Made by a program: the position numbers and the translations under genes. From positions 31,937,764 through 32,001,763 of the forward strand of contig OV121092.1 in the NCBI GenBank assembly GCA_921293015.1: a stretch of 64,000 bases of DNA, written 5' to 3'. Numbering within the stretch: the first letter of the stretch is position 1; the number at the start of each line of letters is the position of its first letter. This stretch comes from Phorcus lineatus (lineage: Eukaryota > Mollusca > Gastropoda > Trochida > Trochidae). The notes beneath the pieces are model-generated. The model did no database searches, was not told the DNA's origin, and saw only the letters and a list, made by a program, of their open reading frames with translations. Positions 1-11,748 of this stretch are shown one piece after another.

Positions 1-591
1 CTTTCTTTTCTCCGTGATACTGTCTGTTATCTTTTAGCCTATTGCTCAGTTATGTATCCAGGAACCAAACCATGATATAATAGGTAATATTCGGACACCA
101 TAACATCTGAGATTGTACAGCTGCTTAGTAAAAGTTTGTTTTAACTATCTAAAAAATTTGTGTAAATGGTGTTCACTTAATATCGACTTATTCAAACAGC
201 ATTCATCCAAGACGATGACAAAAAATATATTCACAGTACTACGGGAACACATCTGGCAAAATGTAAAATCTTAAGTTTATTGATTATCTTATAAATTTTT
301 TATTTCAAAATAAATTTTGGTTAAAAACGCAAGATATTTCAAATTGTTTTGAATAATTTTTATTCAAATATTTTGAAAATATTCATCAATTGTATTGCCA
401 TTGTTTTAACTTATCAACGATAATTTTGAATTAAGAGAAAAATCACATTCAAGTGGTCAACTGACCTTGTCATTCAACAAACAGGCTCTTGCTATTCGTC
501 AATAAAAATTGACTTTATAAAGTTCAGGGTCTTTCAAATCAGTGAGTGCTATTTTGATTATATACTCAGTAGTAATAGAGTCATTTAAAAA
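1..591. other. 3' flank of G1, no gene seen
   Basis: AT-rich sequence downstream of the G1 stop. On the minus strand an AATAAA hexamer falls at about 359-364, some 230 bases past the stop, and could be the G1 polyadenylation signal. No open frame or repeat of note. Confidence 0.5.
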
Positions 592-1460
592 TCAAAACAA
601 ATCGAAAGGGTCTAAGAACATCCAAAGGTTATCGACGTTCAGTCCCTGTTGGCCGTATCCATTAGGGAATTGTCCATTGTAGTTTCCAACGTAGTTGTTA
701 GCGTACTGGGGAGACGATTGGTAGAAGTAGTTTCCTGACCCGCGGTTAAATATGCTTCTCCACAGTGCCTCGGAGGCTTGATTCCACCCGTTATTAGTTG
801 GATAGTAACCTCCTTGTCCTCCATACGGATTGTATGTTCCTGTATTATACGTCGGATATACTCCAGCACCGTTTCCATATCCATACCATCCACTCCCTCC
901 TCCAAGCCACGATCCTCCAGAAGTACCTCCTGAAGATGTGAAAGAACCACCATTTCCATACATTCCACTTCCGGTGCTTCCAACACTGCCAGTATTACTT
1001 ATTCCACCTGCAGACATTGTTCCGCCACCCATTGCACTGGTCGTTATGCCACTGTTTCCGCTATCAACAATCCCAGTACCAACAAATGCCCCAGCTCCAC
1101 CCGCTGTTGCACCTCCCGCCGAAGCTGACCCACCGCTATTTGCCCAACTGCCGCCACCAGTGCCTCCTGTACCACCAACACTTGTTCCTCCAACCCCTGC
1201 TGCCCCACCACCCAATGCAGTCATTCCTCCACCCCCTGATCCACTGGTTTGACCGCTTCCTGTAGGCAAGGTGTTGATTACAGGGTAAGATCCGGTTCCA
1301 GTTGTATCCACATTGACGCCACCCGATGATCCCGTGGAGCCAAGGATTGTGGGTAGAATAGCATCAGATACTTGAGCGAGACCAGCGCCAGCTTCGGCGT
1401 TTATGTTGTCGATTGATGCCTTTGTTCCTGCGATGTTTGCTGCTGCAGGACTCACCGCCT
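592..1460 (-). CDS. G1 main exon: secreted Gly-rich matrix-like protein
   Basis: Final coding exon of G1. It encodes 288 residues plus a Glu codon split across the intron (phase 1), giving a 306-residue precursor with the exon at 1871-1922. The acceptor TTTCAG ends at 1461. Order: a short Ala/Asp-rich start, a motif GSYPVINTLPTG that is also found in G2, then about 150 residues of Gly/Ser/Thr low complexity (GGGG, GGTGG, GGSW blocks), then a Gly-Tyr-Asn-rich region, then the tail LWMFLDPFDLF. There is no Cys and little charge outside the tail. The composition resembles silk-like or Gly/Tyr-rich extracellular matrix proteins of invertebrates. No catalytic domain is visible, so a structural secreted protein is an inference from composition and signal peptide. 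The exon is clearly GC-richer than its surroundings. An in-frame ATG at 1479 lies in the intron and is not the start. Confidence 0.85.
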
Positions 1461-1870
1461 CTGAAACCAAAATGTGCATCGTGTCATTACTGTCTTTAGT
1501 TTGATATCCACTAGTATCAGACTCTTATCTTTTTAGCCAGTCATTACATAGGTTTCTTATGAGAGGACAATGTAAAACATCTTCAAAACAAATATGTTAT
1601 TATATTCATGTGTGTAAGAAATTTGGGTTGAGTTTGGCGGTTCTGTACGAGTTGGTCGGGTTTGAATGCCGTGACTGCCAGATTGGCTGAAACATTGACT
1701 TACATAATTTCATGAAGGGAAACATATTCGTCTCTTCAAGCACAATAAAAAGTGATTTCAGATGACATGGCTAAATCCGGTTCTTCAAAATGCAATTAAT
1801 TTTACGCATAATCATTGTTTGTCTTAAAAATTCAATATTCTGACTACATACTTTCAAATGAATAACTTAC

Positions 1871-1922
1871 CAATAAGAAAGAGCCACACAGCAATTGGCA
1901 GACACGAATTGAAGCAAAACAT
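1871..1922 (-). CDS. G1 signal-peptide exon
   Basis: Coding part of the second exon (exon 1871-1934). It encodes 17 residues starting MFCFNSCLPIAVWLFLI, a short hydrophobic secretion signal, then one base (G) of a split codon. The donor is G|GTAAGT. The acceptor TTTTCAG ends at 1935, leaving 12 bases of UTR before the ATG. The phase-1 end matches the phase-1 start of the 592-1460 exon. It is too short to show as a long ORF and was found from the splice signals. Confidence 0.8.
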
Positions 1923-3055
1923 TGTGACCCTTATCTGAAAAATAACACATGCTTTGTATGTTAGCAATAAGAAATTTATATCCAAACGCATACTTGTTTT
2001 GAGGAAATAACTAATTATGATAAGATATGAAATCAATTGATAATTTAACCAATTAGGAATTTAGTTCAAACCCAACTATTAAATTATGCCATACCTTAAA
2101 GCCCTCGGAGTGTTGTTCTTTAAGGAAAATGATTAACAGTGTCTCAATGAAAACAGAAAAAAACTTACCAAAGAAATGTCAATCTCTATTTACAATGCGT
2201 ACTTGATATATATACAAAATTTCATGTAGTAACGTTAAAAAGTTATTTTGGCCCTGACACGAAAAGCCTTTGGGCAAGCATGCCATACGAAGGGATTGAC
2301 GCAGTAAACATTTATACCCTAACAAAAAGTTAATAAAAGGAGCAAAACTGATGTAGCAAGAGATGAAAGAATAACATAAAGTTTCTGTATATGTTTTACA
2401 AATATATAATGAAACGTATGAAGTTTCTGAGATGTAACACCTACCCCGTATACACTGGACGTATTCTACCGATAACTTAACAAAGCTGCCATTAAACATA
2501 TTTCATTACACGTCTATTCTACTTTAGTGATAACATGTACTTCGTGTATGATATCTGACAAAACTGCATTGGAATAGATATTTACCACTTTATATCTAAA
2601 CTTGACTCATTCTTTTAAACTTACAAACAACACGTCCTTTGCTTGTTTCAACTTGTCACACTAATTTAACAATTTGAAACAAAATAGATAATTGATAAAC
2701 AATTCTATTACCATAAGTTTCTATTTCCCGTTAGTTATCATGTTTAGCTGCTATATATTGGTCTTTGATAAAGTTTATCATTAATATATCCAATCATGAA
2801 ACTTATGAAAAATATCAAACACCATTTTATTTCTATGAGTACGTTCGTTGTTGTTCAAGTTGATGTACGGGATGATAAAATGTGCAAGAAGAAAAATGCA
2901 TTTCAAAAACTCTAGAAATATAAGTTTGACCAATGATATTCTACGTTTACAAACTGTGAAAGTATATCATATCATTGTAATCAATCAAAGAGACCGAGAG
3001 TACATATTTAACACTCTCAATTAAAATATGGTTAACATCAAACAGGCATTCTTAC

Positions 3056-3118
3056 CTAAATATCTTGTATGATGTCAGACAGCGAAAGACGAAGAAAAAA
3101 CTCGATCTCTTGTATATA
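3056..3118 (-). promoter_or_regulatory. G1 TATA box and non-coding first exon
   Basis: On the minus strand TATATA lies at 3118-3113. About 55 bases further on, a donor AG|GTAAG ends an exon at 3056. A start site near 3085-3090 would give a leader exon of about 30 bases, followed by a 1.1 kb intron to the signal exon. TATA plus a short leader plus a strong donor is the arrangement also seen for G6, G8 and G9. Confidence 0.55.
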
Positions 3119-4279
3119 ACATGGCTTATCAGCCAATGACCACTACAGGTCAAAGGTCATGTCGTGTTCCATATCCCATCATATGTGAAACACTGCAATG
3201 TAAGTACAGTTGTAAACATTGTGACAACAATTAAAGACTTAAATATCAAATGAAGACAAAAAGAAAAAGTGTTTTATAAAGGATGTTTTGTTTTGAGTCG
3301 TTCAGGTTCGGTGACATAGATTGATTAAGAGATTTCTTTATATGTTTCCTACACTTGTTCATAAGCTTCATGTTTTCTGGGAGTGCAGTCGTAGTTTTAA
3401 CGAACTGAGACATCGTGATAGATTGTTTTCTTTCCAATTAGGTCATGGTTAAATCAAAAGAGTCAAATATGTCACTGATACATATAGATACATAAGGTAT
3501 TTTCAAGTCTTCAAGAATTAGCGATTCCTATTAATGGTAGATAATCATGATATTTTTTTAAAATTCTTTTTTGTGTGTGGTGATGTAAAAAATATATAGT
3601 TATAACGGTTTTATTTATAAGACCGAAACCCAAAATGTTTTCTATATGGCTTGACTTTAGTCGAGGAATATGTACCATAACATCACTTCACGAGCTATGG
3701 CGCATCATAATTTGGTATTTTAAGAATAATAGTACTTTCGAAGCGAATGCATGAAGTTAAAGTGTAAGTGTGTCAAACTATTTTGAAAAAGGCCAAATGA
3801 CTAAAATCCGCTACAATTTGCTAAGGACTATTATTAGCCTAACTGAATGTAACTATAACACTTGGCTTGAAACTAAATATATTCATTTTCAAATCGACAA
3901 ATATTGAAGAGATTAAGGTGAAGAAACGTCTAATGAAGTTTGTCTGATACATTTGCCAGTGTATATCATTAACTGGAATTAAAATAAATTCTTTTCTACA
4001 GTTTCATATGGATTGTATAAAAAAGCATACCTGTACCATGGAAATAGAATTTTGAAAACATTGATATCGGCAACATTTGTGGTTGTTTCAGGTGAGTTTT
4101 GAAAATTGTCAGGATCAAATTAATATATGAGATAATGTATCAGCTGTTGTAAACAAATTCTAATTGTATTCATCAATTTTTATCATTTAAAAAAATTAAA
4201 ACCGACAAATACAATTGTTTGTCGCAAATAAAATCCGAGATGAATGTCATAAAGGGGCACTACGTGGTTTTCATGACTT
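3119..4279. other. G1-G2 spacer, first part, no gene seen
   Basis: AT-rich spacer. A small minus-strand open frame near 3.3 kb has no splice partner, signal peptide or low-complexity composition like the neighbouring genes. Nothing else supported. Confidence 0.4.
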
Positions 4280-4520
4280 AATTTCCATTTAGTTTCCATA
4301 TCAACAATAACAACAATGTATTTCAAAAAAGTATTTTTTTACACTTTTTTATGTTTCTTTTAAATATATTGTTAACTGTGAAGAACTTCAAAGGTTATCA
4401 TTTCCAATTAGTTTCCATATCAACAATAACAACAATGTATTTCAAAAAAGTATTTTTTTACACTTTCTTATGTTTCTTTTATTGATATTATCAACTGTGA
4501 AGAACTTCAAAGGTTATTAT
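4280..4520. repeat. 119-bp tandem duplication
   Basis: A block beginning near AGTTTCCATATCAACAATAA at 4291 recurs at 4410, a period of 119 bases. Both copies end in GTGAAGAACTTCAAAGGTTAT. They differ at a few sites, so the duplication is fairly young but not brand new. Confidence 0.8.
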
Positions 4521-4769
4521 GAGGTGTAGTATAACGTGACCAATGGATTAGATACTTTACAAAGGATGAATGAGTTTCTATAGTCAAAGCAAATTGTAAG
4601 TTTATTCCACTTTTTTCCAATGTCAGGTGAGAATTATCTCATCGTATATACTTACATGCTGAATTGCAATCCTTTAAAGCTGATCTGAATGTGCTGGAAC
4701 ATTACCAAACTATTCTCAAGGAACAGTAATGTCTTGAGTCACTTACACAAGTTTACAACATCATCCAAA

Positions 4770-4832
4770 ACTGTGTTACATGGCAGATATCGCTTGTGGA
4801 AGATCAAGCGATATCTCCTAGGAGATATCGTT
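4770..4832. repeat. Nested inverted repeats around a 22-bp palindrome
   Basis: A perfect palindrome (CGATATCTCC followed by its complement) lies at about 4809-4830. Just upstream AGATATCGCTT and AAGCGATATCT form a second inverted pair around a 10-base loop. The two can form alternative hairpins. No gene is adjacent. Confidence 0.6.
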
Positions 4833-5565
4833 ATGACAGTAGATTTTTAACAATGCCCTGTTACAGTCAAGTTCATGACATCAAAATTGTTTTAAATCAT
4901 CAAGTAATGACATCACAATGCTCTGACGTCATAAACATGATGATTACTTTTTTTGGTAATAGTCAACGTAGTAAGTGTTTGGTTTCCGTGGTCGTTGACC
5001 TCTTTGTGTTCATGTACATACATAGCTACTAGGTGTTTTCGCACCTGGGTCCATCACATATGAAGTGTACATCTATAAATCAAGATGCTGGCCGTGAAAC
5101 ATGACATCACTGTTCGAAATAAAGTATCACCAATAACACCCAAACTCTGTCAAACGTTACAACATGTGTTGATCTAAGCTATAAAACAGCGTTGAAACTG
5201 TTTCCACAACACATTCATGTTAGCCGATATTCTACAAACTGATAAGTACATGACAAAATAGAATGTACATGGCGGAAACAAGCTGACACCTGAAATATGA
5301 TTTATGAGATGACATCATATGATATCAAAATGAAGCATGATTTCGGGTAATGAATCGCAATGTGACGCCATTTACCTACTCACTAACAAAGAATACTGCC
5401 TGACAGTTTTAATAAATACTTATAATGTGGATTTGGCATATAAAGAGGGTCAGTAGCACGTATTATAACAATTAGATCTTGCAAAAATGAAAATGAATTT
5501 TTAAAATTATCAGACAATATCTTTAATGAAATAAAGCAATTCTTAAACGAATGTAACATGTTCAG

Positions 5566-6110
5566 TTATGATACGGTAATCCATTTCCCTCCCTCTATAG
5601 GCAAGCCCCCAGTTTTTGCTTGAAAAATTATAATGTCTTCTACAACAACGATAATATTTAAACGACCCTCTAAAGATACAACTATACTATATAAGTATAA
5701 TGCCATGAAAGGTAGTATATATTTTACTTTATTATATTTCGAATGGTGAAATATGCCATTTATCGGTGTAAGTAAAACCCGTATTTTCACTGAGTGAAAT
5801 AAAAATGGTATTCTACTCAGTAAAATGATGCATAAATCATATGACGTCGTCTGTGACGTCATGAAACAATTAAATAACGTTATGCAACGGTCGCGCTAGA
5901 GAAGCGTTTTAGCTTCTCCATTCATATAGTTAGGGTCATTGACGGGGTTTTGGAAAACATAATAAATAGAACATTTGACATTTCTCTTCGAATACCATGG
6001 ATATCTCATCGAGTGAAGTAGAAATTTATATTTTCACGAGTGGCGTAGCAGGAGTGTAAATATATGATTTTCTACTTCACGAGATGTCAAATTAATGTCA
6101 AGTAACCTCT
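5566..6110. repeat. Degenerate inverted-repeat DNA, probably an old TIR element
   Basis: Between 6001 and 6090 the arms GAGTGAAGTAGAAA and TTTCTACTTCAC face each other around about 45 bases. A related ACTGAGTGAAAT / ATTCTACTCAGT pair lies near 5790-5820, with TGACGTCA-type sites at about 5840-5862. It looks like fragments of a non-autonomous DNA element. The exact ends cannot be fixed by eye, and the open frame inside is not a gene. Confidence 0.4.
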
Positions 6111-6302
6111 ATTTGTTTTGCACAATCTTGCTGTCATCGCATGCGTCATCAGCATCAACCAGTGATTTGTATTAAGTAAATATTCCAGAAATACAAATAT
6201 GAGGATATATCATAACATTACCATATGAAATAACATTTGAACGTATGCCCCTAAAAAAGTAGTCATCCTTTTAGATATATATAATATATATAAAAATGTA
6301 TT

Positions 6303-8254
6303 TTACAATTCAAACAAATCTTCAAACAAAGACCACCAATTAATGGGACTGGAGTTACGACTTACACCCCGGCTTCCATATGTTTTATGTTGCAAATAGA
6401 GTTGGTAATATGGTACATTCTGACTCGAGTATCTAGAGTCTATGAACAAATGTTCGACGTTTGAACGCACGAATGTTCCTTGCGTATAACCAGAGTTATG
6501 CATTATCCCTAAATAATTAGGTTTTGCATTGTTTTGTAACTGTTGTTGAGGGAGAAAGCCTTTTGACGGGTTCATAAAATTTCTATACGTCGGGCCTTGA
6601 AATCTTCGGTATGGTATTCTGTAAGCGTTGTTATTGCTCTGATATTGGGGCCGAAAATGATGATAACTGATTTTGTTCGGATATGAAAATTGCCGTACAG
6701 GTGTACCCCTATGTCGATTTACTAAACCAAGTGGCCCATAAGATCTTTGAATATAGGTTATTGGATGTGAACGTTTTCGGATTTCGTCTGTGTGGATTCT
6801 TGGTTGACGTTTGTTCTGGAGGTATGGATCAGCCTGGCTTGATGATGACGGGATTCGTCCATACGTACGATATCCTGTTGATGTGGAAAATGGAGTTTTG
6901 TCTTGAAGAACACGGAATAATGGTTTTGAATGAGGAAAAGGAGTCACCATTTGTGTAGCTGGCCGTGGAATATATTGAAAACCGTCGGCAACACTCGCGT
7001 TGCTTATAACCCTTTGTGTTGTTGGAACACCTGTTTTCTTTCGTGTCCTTTTCTGGTTTTCATCGACGACGCTTTCACTCCTGAAATGCCTGGGAGTAAC
7101 TTTTGGATGATTATTTGCTTTAGGTAATGGTGACATTGTTGATGGTTTAAAGTTGTCAAAACTATGTTTTGCTAATTCCGCTGTTTTTGCTGTACCATTA
7201 TCTTGAATACTATTTGCTATGGTCAAAATGTCTGTAACACCGTATCTTTGATCATTGTTTTGTCCCTGATAGGGTTTCTGTATGACGTTTGTGTCGTTTG
7301 TTAAAAGTTCTGCATACACGGTTGCTTTTACACTATACACATTGCTTTTAACTATGGGTTCATTGCTGCCGACAACGGATATGGAAACAGAATTGTAATT
7401 GGCAGGTATTGATGACAAAGTAGATCCTCGGTACACGACGGTCTGAGGCGGTACAACAGGTCTCATTGTACTAGTATAGGTCGCCATCGGATCAGGTGAT
7501 AAAGTTGTTTTCATTGTCATTGGTGTCATAGTGGTCGACACATGCATTATCAAATTAGTATGTTTCAATGTTGTTGTTTGTCCAATAATTTGATCGGCCA
7601 CAGTAATATGATGATTACTTTTTCTGTTATTCGATAGTCGTTTTGTTGATTCATTCAGAGAAGAATGCGAAGTAGGATGTTCAATAAACACATCAGATGT
7701 CAGTGTTTTGGTTAAGTTATTTTCAATATTCAACCGAGTTGAATTTACGGTCGTGCTCTGATATTTGTAATGTTGGAGTGGTCGAATAGTAGTTGTGGAG
7801 GTTCTAACCATCCGTGGCTTCAATGTTGTTGGATATTTTGTCAATCTATTCACTTGTGTTGTCGAATTCGCTGCTGAACTGTCCATCTTGTTTTTCATTT
7901 GCTTGTAATATGTCGTCATATCTTTATTTGATGGTGTTGTATCCTCCGCCATAACTGCAGACGACTCTGCATCCAAGGCGTCATCAGCAAAGTTCATCGG
8001 GGGTCCATTTAAGAGGACGTTGATCACAGCATATGATCCACCAACCAATCTGTCGTTGTTAATCTGAAAGAAAGACCTCGGTGTTTTAGTTCCTTCGACA
8101 TACCCATATGAAGGTACTGCGTCAAGTGATGTTCCTGATGTTGATGACTTGGTTGGAGGCGAAGTATTGGACGAATACAGCTGGTCTGTTATTGGTTCCT
8201 CAGTTTTCATTCCTTTCTCGATTGTTCCATTAAGAATGACTCTACTTTCGTCAA
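6303..8254 (-). CDS. G2 main exon: large secreted Ser/Thr-rich, basic Tyr/Asn-rich protein
   Basis: Final exon of G2, 649 residues plus a split Val codon; the precursor is about 667 residues with exon 8476-8527. The acceptor TTTTACAG ends at 8255, and the frame stays open 14 codons upstream of the first ATG in the exon (8210), so the exon starts at 8254. Order: acidic start with VDESRVILNG; a segment with GGSYAVINVLLNG, matching GSYPVINTLPTG of G1; a long Thr/Ser-rich middle with many TTTL and TTLK runs and NxS/T sites, mucin-like; a C-terminal third rich in Arg, Tyr, Asn, Gln and Pro; and the tail INWWSLFEDLFEL. No Cys pairs or known enzyme motif are visible. A secreted, probably O-glycosylated structural protein is inferred. 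It is the longest member of the cluster. Confidence 0.85.
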
Positions 8255-8475
8255 CTGTAAAATCAACAGTGTATTATGTTTTAATGTTGGAATTGATCGT
8301 TCTACAATCAACATGGCTATCTCTTTGAATCAATATAATCATGAACAAATGAGCACATGTTATCAAAATGTACCAATTAGATCTGGCAATTGTAATTGCA
8401 TTCAAGTATTATAATATGAACGTGTTATTGAATTTTTTAAAATGTATTTATCTTATTGACAGGAATGGTAATTAC

Positions 8476-8527
8476 CATCAATAAGTAAAGTCGATAACAC
8501 AATCACAGTCATCAATCTCAAATCCAT
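8476..8527 (-). CDS. G2 signal-peptide exon
   Basis: Exon 8476-8541, coding part 52 bases: MDLRLMTVIVLSTLLID plus one base (G). The donor is GATG|GTAATT and the acceptor TTGTTACAG ends at 8542. A hydrophobic core directly follows a basic residue. Phase 1 fits the TT start of the next exon, giving Val. The coding exons are separated by a 221-base intron. The non-coding first exon was not located with confidence; a weak candidate is a TATATTA run and a GTAAGT donor near 12.66-12.73 kb. Confidence 0.8.
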
Positions 8528-8625
8528 TTGAGAGAAGTAGTCTGTAACAAACAAAAAATTTAAGTGTAGTACAAAAGAGTGTAATCATTCTAATAAAAGC
8601 ACCAAAAAACGATAGAAGTTTTTGG

Positions 8626-9098
8626 TTAAAGAGCCACTCCGTCAGTTGTTGGAGTCATATATGCCAAACTTTATCAATGATGTCATTTCATCGCGAAGTA
8701 TCGACTGTTACCAAACAGACACATTTTAAAGCTTACCGGGTTTTTTTACAGTGACAAAATGAAGGTCGAACGTAGCAATTATGATCGAAAACCGGACAGT
8801 GGTGCGCGTTAAAATCAAACGTAATTTTTGAGACCTATCTAAAACAGCCAGGAGGGCAGTTACGAGTTGATAGTGTTTGTTACGTTATATAACTATTATC
8901 CATGTATATTGGACGAGATATCTACACCTCTGTGTATTTATAAGTTTTTATATTTTCATGGAAAACCAGTATTTCTCATATATATGTCTTTTGGACATGA
9001 AAAGTTAAGATGTTTTGATTTTATATCACCACATATGACATTTAGATTCGTATCAAAGGTAAATGATATGTTATGAAAATCACGGAGTGGCTCTTTAA
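8626..9098. mobile_element. 473-bp TTAA-type MITE with 17-bp TIRs
   Basis: Both ends read TTAAAGAGCCACTCCGT inward, perfect over 17 bases and including a TTAA that may be the target duplication. There is no transposase frame, so it is a non-autonomous element (piggyBac-like by target site; an inference). A truncated inverted copy lies at 36390-36781 and shorter fragments near 31558 and 37775. The small plus-strand frame at 8867-9076 is inside the element. Confidence 0.8.
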
Positions 9099-11114
9099 GG
9101 ACCTATAGAGCCCCTATTGCGATTAACAATTTCTGAAAAGATTTTGATATAACAGACGAAAAGAGCGCGTCTATTACTCCTAAATAATTGATAGCTGCAT
9201 TATTGAACTTTCATTGTGTTACCTGTTGAAAATTAATTATCTTGTGTTTCTTCCCAAAACAAGATAATCAGAGAAAGTGACGTCATTATGCCGTAATTAT
9301 TTTACAATCAGCTTATTGAATGCACCTAAACCGCTCGTTGCTTCAAATCCTCGTTGCTTCAAATCTTATTTGCGTGCTATCTACAATAAATAAACTTCCA
9401 TCAGAAATACGATATATGTGCATATCTATATATCAAAATTTGCTCAAAAAATTTGAAAATATCTGACTAAGTAGTTTGGATCTCCCCTTTCTTTGACGTG
9501 CTTTTGCAGGCAGTCTCCAAGGAGAAAATGAGTTAATAGACGCCTGTGTTTAGAGTTTCAAGTACAGAATCAGGAGATATGTGCTGAGCATGCGATTGTT
9601 TAAAAGTTACATCGTTTAACATTTTTTTCAATCTTTAATTTGGTAACACACTTGTTCGTTTTGATTGTGTCACCTCATCAAACCGGAACCGTTTTCTGAT
9701 GACTCTTTTTAATTATTCACTAAAACCAACTGCTTCGTGACCAAGGACTTTCGTGAAGATATTTAGGTAGCATAATGTGACTCATTTGATAATATGATTG
9801 TTAAGTTAACTTCATATTCTAATCGTAAAAACTTCTGTTTATCATCAATTGAATTATCATAATCATATAAAGTTTTTGTCATATTTTCCTGGTTTGAATG
9901 AAGAAATGTTTCTTATTCTAAATTCATACGTAAAAATTACTACCGTTATGATACCGGACATGATTTACAATAAGTTACATCCGTGGTGAAAAGCTCATTA
10001 AGATTGGGTGTATGAAAACGCCCCGCCATTGAATCATAATCCTCTTTACGTCAACATGGTCACATGCTATGATGGTACAGTGCTTTTCAATGTCTCGAAT
10101 AAGGAGACTGTTGTCAACATATCGTATGGAAAATATTATTCAAATGTGTTGTATGATGTAAATGTGTAAGGAAGTGTAACGAAACATTGAGAAAAATTTC
10201 GTTGAACTATATTTGATATAATTACTCCTGCCTTATGTTATCTACATAAACAGTGGAGTGGCGTCATTTATATTAATGCCGTCGACTCGTTAAATCGTTT
10301 GATAAACCCAAACTGTGTTTTACAATTTTAGAGATATTGCATACAAACTTGCTATTTTAAAGAAAAGAAACATTATAATGATTAAATAACGTATTCGCCG
10401 AGTCCCTCAACCAGTACATCTATTTCTATTCTGTTATTGTGATGCAAGAGTGTGTTTATGGGTTTTTCGAGTGTTTCAAAGTCATAATTCAATAAAATAA
10501 TATTATTAACATTTAGATTTTTTTCAGGAAAATGAATGCAGAAAAGTAACGCACGGGTGAATTTTTTTTAAAAAGGTTGTGTTGTAAATAAAATCACTTA
10601 TATGACAATGTACAGAGGTATTAACTGACTTCTGATAACTATTACAGACGGTGTTCTGTACTAATCATTTAGTCATTCTAGAAGGCAACTCATCCAAAAT
10701 AAATAAAGATCACAACGTTTGGCTTCTTCTAAATTTGTGGAGTTATTCCTCAATATAAGCAATATTGAAAGGACGATGCGTCGTCGTGTTTTTAACTTCA
10801 AATTACGCTTGAACACAAACAATTACGTTTTGACAGTTTTCTCAACATACAAATATAGCGCCTATGAAAGTTTCAGACCTGAAAGTTACATTCAACCGCT
10901 ACAAATATCTTTCATTTCATCAGTTCTTTCATATGTTTTTTCATCATTTTTATTACAGCATAATTTTTTGTCGATTCATCGGAAATCTAGCAGTATCCGA
11001 TATTCTACAATAAAACTCCGGTTTACAAAGCACAAAAGTTGCAATTTTTTCATTTGGAAATTCGTGTCGTTTCTTATGTTGAAACCTTTTGAGCAAATAC
11101 ATCAGTTTTACGTG
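9099..11114. other. Spacer upstream of G2, no gene seen
   Basis: AT-rich DNA. A plus-strand frame at 10719-11159 runs into the next repeat element and shows no coding signature. No splice-consistent exon recognised. Confidence 0.4.
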
Positions 11115-11748
11115 TACAGCTGCATACCGAAAGTTTGTTCACTTATCAATGAATCGTAGTGCAAATATCATGTAATTTGGGTTTCGTTTCAACGTCAATA
11201 GAAAAACTTCAGACAGACTGACAATTGATCACCCACTGTCCATGTGTGAAATAGCCATTCTTGAACTCATTTTGGCATTGTCTTGTCACTCGTGCAAAAC
11301 TTCAAATTTTGGCATATTGATATAGACAAAAGGGGTCACATTTTCGAAATTTCGATTTCGTTAAATGTCGAATAAAGTTTTCCATATCGACCCTCTGAGA
11401 TTAAAACCAATATAATCACATTGACTTTGTGCAAAGGAACAGACATGACTAATTTTGATAGTTTGAAGTTGATAACTTATAAAGGATTTTATGGAGAAAA
11501 ATAAAAAATAGTGTTTTGGGAATTATGACCCCTGGTCACTTCAATGACCTGCCAAAACTGTTACGGGTAATTGTGGGGTACGATAAACCTTTGCCTTAAA
11601 GAAGAATTGATCTGCATATTTGTATTGAAAATTCAATATTATACGTTTCTTTTTCGCAACGCTACGATACCTCAAAGGCATCTCAAATTACATGATATTT
11701 GCACTAGTATATTCAGGTATGTGAACAAACTTTTGGCACGCAGCTGTA
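11115..11748. mobile_element. About 634-bp TIR element (copy 1)
   Basis: The left end TACAGCTGCATACCGAAAGT and right end ACTTTTGGCACGCAGCTGTA are imperfect inverted repeats. Similarity continues inward through GTGCAAATATCATGTAATTT, for about 60-70 bases per arm. A second copy in the opposite orientation lies at 51894-52524. Terminal TA dinucleotides fit a Tc1/mariner-type target, which is an inference. No transposase. Confidence 0.8.

Noticed and set aside
830..1265. Plus-strand Pro-rich frames opposite G1
   Set aside because: Gly codons read in antisense give Pro codons; these are shadows of the Gly-rich exon.
10719..11159. 146-codon plus-strand frame
   Set aside because: Runs into the TIR element, with AT-biased composition and no splice or domain support.
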